A program made the position numbers and the translations under genes. A DNA stretch of 16,966 bases from HGM11525 sp045649145 (lineage in GTDB: Bacteria > Bacillota > Clostridia > UBA1381), in NCBI GenBank assembly GCA_045649145.1, contig JAZRPK010000053.1:1-16966 (forward strand). Direction: 5' to 3'. The notes under the pieces are model-generated. The model saw only the letters and a list, made by a program, of their open reading frames with translations. It was not told the origin of the DNA and made no database searches. This document shows positions 1 through 7,008 of the stretch, piece by piece. How positions within the stretch are numbered: the first letter of the stretch is position 1; each line of letters starts with the position of its first letter.

Positions 1-333
1 AACTTCGAGTATGTTATCTCGTCACTTCGTGTAAGCCACTCAGCATCCGACAACGGCTGGTCAGCTTGCATCTATTCAAGAGATACCAAGGAGTTCTATC
101 ACTCAAGAGAATACAGAATCAGCCCCATCGTAGACAGAGTAGGCGGCGGCGACAGCTTTGCCGGCGGGACTATCTGCGGCTTTATGGGCGGCAAGGACTT
201 CAAGTCAGCGCTTGAGTTTGGTGTTGCTGCATCAGCGCTCAAGCACACAATCCCCGGCGATTTCAATATGGTTTCAAGAGCAGATGTTGACAACCTCGTC
301 GGCGGCGACGGTTCGGGCAGAGTCCAGAGATAA
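1..333 (+). CDS. kdgK: PfkB-family sugar kinase, C-terminal part (probable 2-dehydro-3-deoxygluconokinase)
   Basis: The reading frame is open from base 1, so the gene starts outside the window; 110 codons and a TAA stop remain. The fragment carries the PfkB/ribokinase signature 2 motif DRVGGGDSFAGG near its residues 46-57. In this motif the Asp is the catalytic base and the glycines form the anion hole for the ATP phosphates. The downstream segment AASALKHTIPGDFN and the ending GDGSGRVQR are typical of clostridial KDG kinases. These cytoplasmic enzymes phosphorylate 2-keto-3-deoxygluconate to KDPG in hexuronate and pectin breakdown. The family is certain from the motif. The KDG specificity is recognition of the C-terminal pattern and could be wrong, for example another PfkB sugar kinase. 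No terminator is evident after the stop. Confidence 0.8.
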   Translation, partial: NFEYVISSLRVSHSASDNGWSACIYSRDTKEFYHSREYRISPIVDRVGGGDSFAGGTICGFMGGKDFKSALEFGVAASALKHTIPGDFNMVSRADVDNLVGGDGSGRVQR

Positions 334-344
334 TTTATAAATAT

Positions 345-421
345 CGGCGATTGGGGGAGGGTATATTCCGGCTGTGCGGCGGTTTTTTAGCTGTGCAATC
401 GGACAAACCTCCCCTTTGGTT
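345..421 (+). promoter_or_regulatory. Leader of the two-component operon with interleaved inverted repeats
   Basis: The 125-base gap between the kinase stop and the regulator start holds two complementary pairs in interleaved order. CGATTG (348-353) pairs with CAATCG (396-401). GGGGAGG (354-360) pairs with CCTCCCC (408-414). Between them lie a direct repeat GCTGTGC (371-377 and 390-396) and a T6 run (383-388). Such an order permits either alternative hairpins or a pseudoknot in a leader RNA. No convincing -35/-10 pair was found here, so the operon promoter is unlocated. Function is unknown and the pairing could be chance. Confidence 0.25.
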
Positions 422-458
422 ATTTTCACATTATATTGCGAAAGGAGTTTTCTTTTTG

Positions 459-1139
459 GTGAGTAGTAAAATTCTTATAGTTGATGACGAAAGTAATATA
501 GTTGAGCTAATAAGGCTTTATCTCGAGAAGGAAGGCTTTGAAACTGTAATCGCCAGAGACGGCAGTGATGCTTTGTCAAAGTTTAAGTCGGAAAACCCCG
601 ATATGATAATACTCGATATTATGATTCCCGAGCCTGACGGTTGGCAGGTTTGCAGAGAAATCCGCAAAACCTCAACCGTACCCATTATTATGCTTACTGC
701 CAAGTCGGAAACCTTCGATAAGGTTTTAGGTCTTGAGCTTGGTGCAGATGACTACCTCACAAAGCCGTTTGAGCCGAAGGAGCTGGTCGCACGTGTAAAG
801 GCAGTTTTAAGGCGTACCGACTCAAAAGAACCCGACAAAAAGCTCATCGAGTTTGAAAACCTGTCGGTCAATATTCAAAACTACGAGCTTACCATAAACG
901 GCTCTCTGACAGACGTTCCGCCCAAGGAGCTGGAGCTTTTGTACTTCCTCGCCTGCAACCCCAACCGTGTTTACACCCGTGAACAGCTTTTGGAGGAGGT
1001 TTGGGGCTTTGACTATTTTGGCGACTCAAGAACGGTTGACGTGCATATCAAAAGACTCAGAGAAAAACTCGAGGGCGTCGAGGGTAATTGGCAGCTTAAA
1101 ACCGTCTGGGGTGTAGGCTATAAATTTGAGGTGAGATAA
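459..1139 (+). CDS. OmpR/PhoB-family response regulator
   Basis: A 226-residue DNA-binding response regulator, the usual length for this family. The N-terminal receiver domain (about residues 3-115) has the acidic pair D9-D10, phosphoacceptor D53 in LDIMIPEPDGW, T80 and K102 in TKPF. The C-terminal winged helix (about 128-224) has the family pattern around TREQLLEEVWG, the recognition segment SRTVDVHIKRLREKL and the closing hairpin VWGVGYKF. The GTG at 459 is preferred because the receiver domain begins right there and an AAAGGAG lies at 441-447. A TTG at 456 is equally in frame and better spaced, and the ATG at 351 would add 36 residues foreign to the family. Only two bases separate its stop from the histidine kinase start, so the pair is co-transcribed. 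The stimulus and regulon cannot be told from the sequence. Confidence 0.95.
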   Translation: MSSKILIVDDESNIVELIRLYLEKEGFETVIARDGSDALSKFKSENPDMIILDIMIPEPDGWQVCREIRKTSTVPIIMLTAKSETFDKVLGLELGADDYLTKPFEPKELVARVKAVLRRTDSKEPDKKLIEFENLSVNIQNYELTINGSLTDVPPKELELLYFLACNPNRVYTREQLLEEVWGFDYFGDSRTVDVHIKRLREKLEGVEGNWQLKTVWGVGYKFEVR

Positions 1140-1141
1140 AA

Positions 1142-2560
1142 GTGTTTAAGTCGATTTTTGCAAGGCTGCTTTTCTCATATACTGTTGTCGTTTTGCTCGT
1201 GTCGCTGGTTATGTTCGGCTCTATGTCGGGTCTGTACCTGCATTATATCGGTATAGACCAATACGAATCTGCAAAGAAATCCGCAGCAAGCATTGAGCAT
1301 ATGACTATTCTTTTGAGCAGCGATATGAATGACCACCGTGTTAGGAATATATATAACACCTCTTTGGTTTCGTGGTCGAATGTTGTCGGCTCAGATATAA
1401 CCGTAATCGATGCCGAGGGCGAGGTGTTTGCGTCCACCAAAGATATCAAAATGGTACCCAAAAATATGAGCGAACAGGTGCTCTCGGGCAAGGATATGCG
1501 CCGTTATACACGCTTTGGCAGCTATTACAACGATATAATTCATACTGTTGGTCTGCCTATCAAATACAACGGCACTATAATCGGCGGTATTTTCTTTAAT
1601 ACCACATTAGATGAAATATTCGGACTTCTGGGTAATTTTTCCGAGATATTTTTGCTGTCGTTTATTATATCCATAACCTTTGCAATTGTTCTTTCTTACT
1701 TCCATGCACGAAAGCTGGCAAAGCCGATTGAGAACATTAACTCTGCTGTTCTGGCGATTGCATCGGGAAACTTCAGCAAGAGATTGGACGTGACAACAGC
1801 AGACGAAAGAGGTCAGCTTGCATCAAGCTTTAATTATATGGCAGAGTCATTAGAGCAGCTAGACAAAATGCGTGAGAGCTTTATTTCCGACGTATCGCAC
1901 GAGCTTAGAACGCCTATGACCTCCATTTCCGGCTTTGTAGGCGGTATTTTAGACGGTACTATTCCGCCCGAAAAGCACAAGGAATATCTTAAACTCGTGC
2001 TTGAGGAGTCAAACCGACTTTCACGAATGACCTCCGATATGCTCGAAATGTCAAAAATGAGCTCAGCCGAGTACAAGCTCGATATGAAAAAGTTTGACAT
2101 TTGCGAGGTGGTCAGGCTGGCAATTATCAGTCTGGAGAATAAAATCGACCGCAAATCTCTCGAGCTTGACGTGAATTTTGCACACGAGCAGATAAATGTA
2201 CTTGCTGACAAGGACTCAATCCTTAGGGTTATCATAAATCTTCTCGACAACGCTGTTAAATTTAGTTATGATAATACCAAGATTACAATTTCTGTCTGGT
2301 GCGATGTTTCCTCTGCGTATGTACGTGTCGGAAACTTTGGAATGGGCATCGAGCAGAAGGATTTGGACCATATATTTGACAGATTTTATAAGACTGACAA
2401 ATCACGTGGCAAGGATAAAACGGGCGCAGGTCTGGGTTTATCAATGGCTAAGAATATTATGAAACTGCACAACAGTCGCATCTGGGCAGAAAGCACCACC
2501 GCAAAAGAGGGCAGCGACGTTAAATATACTATCTTCACCTTTAAGCTTGAATTGGCATAG
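1142..2560 (+). CDS. Membrane sensor histidine kinase (HAMP-HisKA-HATPase)
   Basis: A 472-residue partner of the preceding regulator, starting at GTG two bases after its stop, with GAGGTGAG inside the upstream gene's end as ribosome binding site. Domain order: transmembrane helix about 10-33, an extracytoplasmic sensor of about 130 residues, a second transmembrane helix about 169-189, HAMP (about 190-241), and HisKA with the H-box SHELRTPMTS (phosphoacceptor H253). The HATPase domain (about 350-470) has the N-box DNAVKFS (N370), G1 as NFGMG, the F-box DHIFDRFYK and the G2 box GAGLGLS. In the G1 box the usual adenine-contacting Asp is Asn (N398). The kinase should autophosphorylate H253 and pass phosphate to D53 of the regulator. 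The sensed signal is unknown. Architecture resembles PhoR/ResE-like kinases, but no specific orthologue is claimed. Confidence 0.95.
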   Translation: MFKSIFARLLFSYTVVVLLVSLVMFGSMSGLYLHYIGIDQYESAKKSAASIEHMTILLSSDMNDHRVRNIYNTSLVSWSNVVGSDITVIDAEGEVFASTKDIKMVPKNMSEQVLSGKDMRRYTRFGSYYNDIIHTVGLPIKYNGTIIGGIFFNTTLDEIFGLLGNFSEIFLLSFIISITFAIVLSYFHARKLAKPIENINSAVLAIASGNFSKRLDVTTADERGQLASSFNYMAESLEQLDKMRESFISDVSHELRTPMTSISGFVGGILDGTIPPEKHKEYLKLVLEESNRLSRMTSDMLEMSKMSSAEYKLDMKKFDICEVVRLAIISLENKIDRKSLELDVNFAHEQINVLADKDSILRVIINLLDNAVKFSYDNTKITISVWCDVSSAYVRVGNFGMGIEQKDLDHIFDRFYKTDKSRGKDKTGAGLGLSMAKNIMKLHNSRIWAESTTAKEGSDVKYTIFTFKLELA

Positions 2561-2577
2561 GAAAGGAATTTTAACTT

Positions 2578-3066
2578 ATGATAATTATTGCACACGCAAG
2601 TAAAAATTGGGGCATCGGAAAGGATAATGACCTGATGTTTAAGTTACCTTTAGATATGAAATTTTTTCGGGAAACTACATCAGGCGGGGTAGTAATTATG
2701 GGCAGAAAAACGCTCGAAAGCTTCCCCAACGCAAAACCGCTCCCGAACAGAGTAAATATCGTTATTACAAAAAACACCGATTACGCACCCGAGGGCGTAC
2801 TGATTGCACACTCTGCTGAGGAGGCAAAAGAGCTTGCTAAGCAGTATTCTGACAGAAAAACCTTTGTAATTGGCGGGGCAATGATTTACAATCTTATGCT
2901 CCCCTACTCTAGCACAGCTCTTATAACAAAGGTTTTTGCAGATAGCGACGCAGATACCTTTATACACGATTTTGACAGCGACTCCGAATGGGAGTTGGCG
3001 TCTGAAAGTGATGATATAGTTGATAACGGTTACACAATTCGATTTTGTGAATACCGCAGAAAATAA
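2578..3066 (+). CDS. folA: Dihydrofolate reductase
   Basis: A 162-residue cytoplasmic enzyme that reduces dihydrofolate to tetrahydrofolate with NADPH, of normal bacterial length. Visible motifs are the N-terminal strand with GIGKDNDL (Met20-loop region), the catalytic acid D26 in LPLDMKFF, the NADPH-binding VIMGRKTLESF, NIVITKN, and VIGGAMIY near residues 97-104. The ATG at 2578 follows AAAGGA at 2562-2567. The gene sits 17 bases after the histidine kinase and 41 bases before the DAHP synthase, so it is probably in the same operon. One oddity: the almost universal Pro-Trp of LPWxLP is replaced by Met20-Phe21, a change I believe occurs in other clostridial DHFRs. The assignment is secure from the motif set. 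Confidence 0.95.
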   Translation: MIIIAHASKNWGIGKDNDLMFKLPLDMKFFRETTSGGVVIMGRKTLESFPNAKPLPNRVNIVITKNTDYAPEGVLIAHSAEEAKELAKQYSDRKTFVIGGAMIYNLMLPYSSTALITKVFADSDADTFIHDFDSDSEWELASESDDIVDNGYTIRFCEYRRK

Positions 3067-3107
3067 AAAATTCATATTAGTTTCGATAGAAAGAAGGCGC
3101 TATATTT

Positions 3108-4136
3108 ATGAATATGGATTTTATTGTAAAACTACCGATACCGCAGGATGTCAAGGCGCAGTATCCCTTGACAGACGAGCTTAAGAAGGTGGTTGAAGAA
3201 AGAAATAAGGAGATTACAGATGTTTTTACCGGAAAATCGGACAAGTTTGTGCTGGTTATAGGTCCGTGCTCTGCTGATAACGATGACAGTGTGCTCGATT
3301 ATATAGCGAGACTCCGCACGGTTCAGGACAAGGTTAAGGACAAAATCTTAATCGTGCCGAGAATTTATACCAACAAACCCCGTACAACAGGCGACGGCTA
3401 CAAGGGTATGCTTCATCAACCCGACCCTAACGAAAAGCCGGATATGCTAAAGGGCATTGTTGCTATAAGACATCTGCATATGCAGGCACTCAAGGACACA
3501 GGCTTTACTTGCGCTGACGAGATGCTCTATCCCGAAAACCACAGATACCTAAACGATATTTTAGGCTATGTGGCAATAGGCGCACGCTCGGTTGAAAACC
3601 AGCAGCACCGCCTTACCGCCAGCGGACTTAAAATCCCCGTTGGTATGAAAAACCCGACCAGCGGCGATATTTCCGTTATGATGAACTCCATTACAGCCGC
3701 TCAACACGCGCATACCTTTATCTATCGTGGTTGGGAGGCTCATTCTCACGGCAATCCGACAGCACACGCAATTCTAAGAGGTTATGTAAACAAGCATGGT
3801 CAGTCTATGCCCAACTACCACTACGAAGACCTCCTCCATTTGCACGAGGCATACAGTGCATCAGGTCTTGCAAATCCTGCAGTTGTTATTGATACAAACC
3901 ATGCAAACTCGGGCAAAAAGCCGCTTGAGCAGCCGAGAATTGCAAAAGAGGTACTCCACAGTATGCGTCATAACAGCGATATTCATAAGATGGTTAAGGG
4001 TCTTATGATAGAAAGCTATATCGAAGACGGCGCACAGAAGATTGGCGAGTGTGTTTACGGAAAGTCCATCACCGACCCGTGTCTTGGTTGGGAAAAGACA
4101 GAAAAGCTTATTCTTGAAATGGCAGATTTGCTGTAA
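3108..4136 (+). CDS. aroG: Class I (AroFGH-type) DAHP synthase
   Basis: A 342-residue 3-deoxy-7-phosphoheptulonate synthase, condensing phosphoenolpyruvate and erythrose 4-phosphate in the first step of aromatic biosynthesis. Signature segments of the AroFGH family are IGPCSADND, the PEP-binding PRTTGDGYKG, GARSVENQQHR with ASG, PVGMKNPTSGD, and DTNHANSGK. The four expected metal ligands are present: C54, H265, E302 (MIESYIEDG) and D323 (ITDPCLGW). The ATG at 3108 follows AAGAAGG with a 10-base gap; a second ATG at 3114 is also possible. It is the last gene of the run starting at the response regulator and is followed at once by a terminator. Which isozyme (F, G or H), and hence which amino acid inhibits it, cannot be read, so the symbol stands for the family. 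Confidence 0.95.
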   Translation: MNMDFIVKLPIPQDVKAQYPLTDELKKVVEERNKEITDVFTGKSDKFVLVIGPCSADNDDSVLDYIARLRTVQDKVKDKILIVPRIYTNKPRTTGDGYKGMLHQPDPNEKPDMLKGIVAIRHLHMQALKDTGFTCADEMLYPENHRYLNDILGYVAIGARSVENQQHRLTASGLKIPVGMKNPTSGDISVMMNSITAAQHAHTFIYRGWEAHSHGNPTAHAILRGYVNKHGQSMPNYHYEDLLHLHEAYSASGLANPAVVIDTNHANSGKKPLEQPRIAKEVLHSMRHNSDIHKMVKGLMIESYIEDGAQKIGECVYGKSITDPCLGWEKTEKLILEMADLL

Positions 4137-4159
4137 TTGAATATGAAAGCCAAAAAGCG

Positions 4160-4184
4160 CCGGACTGTTGTCCGGTTCTTTTTT
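4160..4184 (+). terminator. Rho-independent terminator of the aromatic/folate operon
   Basis: Stem CCGGAC/GTCCGG (4160-4165 and 4170-4175) with loop TGTT is followed by TTCTTTTTT at 4176-4184. It lies 23 bases after the DAHP synthase stop and should end the plus-strand operon. A short A-run upstream of the stem could give weak termination on the other strand too. Confidence 0.9.
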
Positions 4185-4190
4185 GTACGC

Positions 4191-4223
4191 AAAAAAACAG
4201 ACGGTGCATAAAGCACCGTCTGT
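4191..4223 (-). terminator. Rho-independent terminator of ppdK
   Basis: An 11-base-pair stem ACAGACGGTGC/GCACCGTCTGT (4197-4207 and 4213-4223) with loop ATAAA. On the minus strand it is followed by a run of T (4191-4197 are all A on the plus strand). It starts 21 bases after the ppdK stop. The two operons therefore converge with separate terminators about 6 bases apart. Confidence 0.93.
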
Positions 4224-4244
4224 AAAAAGCATTATTTATAATAC

Positions 4245-6875
4245 TTATTTCATATCCTTGATAGCCGCCTGAGCTGCTGCCAATCTTGCGATGGGCACTC
4301 TAAACGGTGAGCAGGATACATAGTCAAGACCAATCTTATGGCAGAACTCAACGGAAACAGGGTCACCGCCGTGCTCACCACAGATACCTGTGTGCATTGC
4401 AGGACGTGTCTTCTTGCCGAGTGTTACAGCCATTTCCATAAGCTTACCAACACCTGTCTGGTCAAGCTTAGCAAACGGATCGTTCTCGTAAATCTTTGTA
4501 TCATAGTAAGCATCGAGGAACTTACCAGCGTCATCACGGCTGAAGCCGAATGTCATCTGAGTAAGGTCATTAGTACCGAAGCAGAAGAACTCTGCCTCTG
4601 TTGCAATCTCGTCAGCTGTAAGAGCAGCTCTGGGGATTTCGATCATTGTACCAACCTCGTACTTAAGGTCTGAACCAGCCTTTGCAATCTCAGCATCTGC
4701 AGTTTCAACTACGATAGCCTTAACGAACTTAAGCTCCTTAGTATCGCCAACAAGCGGAATCATAATCTCGGGAACAAGGTTCCAGTCGGGATGAGCCTTC
4801 TTAACATTGATAGCCGCACGGATAACAGCACTTGTCTGCATCTTAGCGATTTCGGGGTAGGTAACTGTCAGACGGCAGCCACGGTGTCCCATCATCGGGT
4901 TAAACTCGTGGAGAGAATTGATGATATTCTTGATATCCTCAACTGTCTTGCCCTGAGCCTTAGCGAGAGCTGCAATATCAGCTTCCTCTGTCGGAACGAA
5001 CTCGTGAAGAGGGGGATCGAGGAATCTGATGGTAACGGGGTTACCCTCAAGAGCCTCGTAAAGTGCCTCAAAGTCGCCCTGCTGATAGGGAAGAATTTTC
5101 TCAAGAGCAGCTTCTCTTTCTTCAACTGTATCAGCACAAATCATCTCACGGAATGCAGCAATTCTCTCTGCCTCGAAGAACATATGCTCTGTACGGCAAA
5201 GACCGATACCCTCTGCACCAAGCTCACGAGCCTTTTTAGCATCAGCGGGTGTATCTGCATTTGTACGAACCTTAAGTGTTCTGAACTCGTCAGCCCACTG
5301 CATAATTCTGCCGAACTCGCCTGCGATTTCAGCATCAACTGTCGGGATGATACCGTGATAGATATTACCTGTAGAACCGTCGATTGAGATGTAATCTCCC
5401 TCGTTGTAGGTCTTACCTGCGAGTGTGAACTTCTTGTTCTCCTCGTCCATAATGATATCGCCACAGCCTGATACACAGCAAGTACCCATACCACGAGCAA
5501 CAACGGCTGCGTGAGATGTCATACCGCCACGAACTGTAAGAATACCCTGTGAAGCCTTCATACCTGTGATATCCTCAGGTGAAGTTTCAAGACGTACAAG
5601 AACAACCTTCTCGCCTCTTGCATTCCAAGCCTCTGCGTCCTCAGCTGTAAATACAACCTTACCGCAAGCAGCACCCGGAGATGCACCAAGACCTCTGCCT
5701 GCAGGTGTTGCAGCCTTAAGAGCCTTTGCATCAAACTGCGGGTGGAGAAGTGTATCGAGGTTTCTCGGGTCAATCATAGCAACTGCCTGCTTCTTATCAA
5801 TCATACCCTCATCAACGAGGTCGCAAGCAATCTTAAGAGCAGCCTTAGCTGTTCTCTTACCGTTTCTGGTCTGGAGCATATAAAGCTTACCAGCCTGAAC
5901 AGTAAACTCCATATCCTGCATATCTCTGTAATGGTCCTCAAGAGTTTTGCAAACCTGCTGGAACTGTGCAAAAGCCTCGGGGAACTTATCTGCCATTTCT
6001 GCAATCGGCATCGGAGTACGAACGCCTGCAACAACGTCCTCGCCCTGTGCGTTTACAAGGAACTCACCCATAAGGCCTCTCTCACCTGAAGCAGGGTCAC
6101 GTGTAAATGCAACACCTGTACCGCAATCGTCACCCATATTACCGAACGCCATCATCTGTACGTTAACGGCAGTACCCCATGAATACGGGATATCATTGTC
6201 ACGACGGTATACGTTTGCACGGGGGTTATCCCATGAACGGAACACAGCCTCAACTGCGCCCATAAGCTGTTCCTTCGGGTCAGACGGGAAGTCCTTGCCA
6301 ATCTTATTCTTGTACTCAGCCTTGAACTGCTCAGCAAGAGTCTTAAGGTCATCAGCAGTAAGCTCGATATCCTGAGTTACGCCCTTTGCTTCCTTCATTT
6401 CGACGATAAGCTGCTCGAAGTATTTCTTACCAACCTCCATAACAACGTCGGAGTACATCTGGATAAATCTTCTGTAGCAGTCATATGCCCAACGAGCGTT
6501 GCCTGACTTTGCAGCCATAACCTCAACAACCTCTTCGTTAAGACCAAGGTTTAGGATAGTGTCCATCATACCGGGCATAGATGCTCTTGCACCTGAACGA
6601 ACGAATACGAGAAGCGGGTTCTCCTTATCACCGAACTTCATACCGGTGATGCCTTCCATCTTGTCGATGTATTCCATAATCTCTGCCTGAATATCATCGT
6701 TAATCTTTCTTCCATCCTCGTAGTACTGAGTACAAGCCTCTGTCGATACTGTGAAGCCCTGCGGAACGGGAAGACCGATTTTGGTCATCTCTGCAAGGTT
6801 TGCACCCTTACCGCCAAGAAGTTCTCTCATGCTTGCATCGCCTTCCGAGAAAAGATATACGTACTTCTTTGCCAT
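4245..6875 (-). CDS. ppdK: Pyruvate, phosphate dikinase
   Basis: An 876-residue cytoplasmic enzyme interconverting pyruvate, ATP and phosphate with PEP, AMP and pyrophosphate; in anaerobic Firmicutes it often runs glycolytically. The N-terminal ATP-grasp region contains GGKGANLAEM and RSGARASMPGMMDT. The central swivelling phosphohistidine domain has GGMTSHAAVVARGMG with H455. The C-terminal TIM barrel has GLCRTEHMF, EIMIPLVG, FGTNDLTQM and the acid/base cysteine C832 in ICGEHGGDP. Numbering matches well-studied clostridial PPDK, whose catalytic His is also 455. The ATG at 6875 follows a perfect AGGAGG (plus-strand CCTCCT 6884-6889). The codons are biased (many AAC, TTC, ATC), as in highly expressed genes. 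It has its own promoter and terminator. No PPDK regulatory protein gene lies beside it. Confidence 0.98.
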   Translation of the reverse strand: MAKKYVYLFSEGDASMRELLGGKGANLAEMTKIGLPVPQGFTVSTEACTQYYEDGRKINDDIQAEIMEYIDKMEGITGMKFGDKENPLLVFVRSGARASMPGMMDTILNLGLNEEVVEVMAAKSGNARWAYDCYRRFIQMYSDVVMEVGKKYFEQLIVEMKEAKGVTQDIELTADDLKTLAEQFKAEYKNKIGKDFPSDPKEQLMGAVEAVFRSWDNPRANVYRRDNDIPYSWGTAVNVQMMAFGNMGDDCGTGVAFTRDPASGERGLMGEFLVNAQGEDVVAGVRTPMPIAEMADKFPEAFAQFQQVCKTLEDHYRDMQDMEFTVQAGKLYMLQTRNGKRTAKAALKIACDLVDEGMIDKKQAVAMIDPRNLDTLLHPQFDAKALKAATPAGRGLGASPGAACGKVVFTAEDAEAWNARGEKVVLVRLETSPEDITGMKASQGILTVRGGMTSHAAVVARGMGTCCVSGCGDIIMDEENKKFTLAGKTYNEGDYISIDGSTGNIYHGIIPTVDAEIAGEFGRIMQWADEFRTLKVRTNADTPADAKKARELGAEGIGLCRTEHMFFEAERIAAFREMICADTVEEREAALEKILPYQQGDFEALYEALEGNPVTIRFLDPPLHEFVPTEEADIAALAKAQGKTVEDIKNIINSLHEFNPMMGHRGCRLTVTYPEIAKMQTSAVIRAAINVKKAHPDWNLVPEIMIPLVGDTKELKFVKAIVVETADAEIAKAGSDLKYEVGTMIEIPRAALTADEIATEAEFFCFGTNDLTQMTFGFSRDDAGKFLDAYYDTKIYENDPFAKLDQTGVGKLMEMAVTLGKKTRPAMHTGICGEHGGDPVSVEFCHKIGLDYVSCSPFRVPIARLAAAQAAIKDMK

Positions 6876-6933
6876 TGGAATCTCCTCCTATTGTATTGAA
6901 CTATATGATGCCAGGACGCACCATAACGTATAT

Positions 6934-6961
6934 ATTATACCACAAATTTCAAAAATGTCTA
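6934..6961 (-). promoter_or_regulatory. Sigma-A promoter of ppdK
   Basis: On the minus strand, TAGACA (6956-6961) and TATAAT (6934-6939) are 16 bases apart. The -10 box is preceded by TG with one base between, giving an extended -10 (TGGTATAAT). The predicted start near 6927 gives a leader of about 50 bases. It lies about 50 bases downstream of the P-type ATPase stop, so ppdK can be transcribed independently of that gene. Confidence 0.85.
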
Positions 6962-7008
6962 CTGATTTTCAAAATATTTCCGTTATTTTGCAATAATTTT
7001 AACAAACT

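Noticed and set aside
351..458. N-terminal extension of the response regulator from ATG 351
   Set aside because: The 36 extra residues have no match to the family, and the region carries the structured leader. The receiver domain starts at 459 with a ribosome binding site nearby.
2327..2347. Asn in place of Asp in the histidine kinase G1 box (N398)
   Set aside because: Asn at this site occurs in many functional Firmicute kinases, and the other boxes are intact. Loss of activity is not implied.
4338..6690. Several open frames on the plus strand opposite ppdK (for example 4791-5387)
   Set aside because: They lie antisense to a complete, motif-rich PPDK gene, lack ribosome binding sites, and their peptides show no domain. 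The codon bias of a highly expressed gene explains the open antisense frames.
6981..7002. Possible terminator hairpin after the P-type ATPase
   Set aside because: Only a few A-T pairs can form and there is no GC stem. Not supportable as a terminator.
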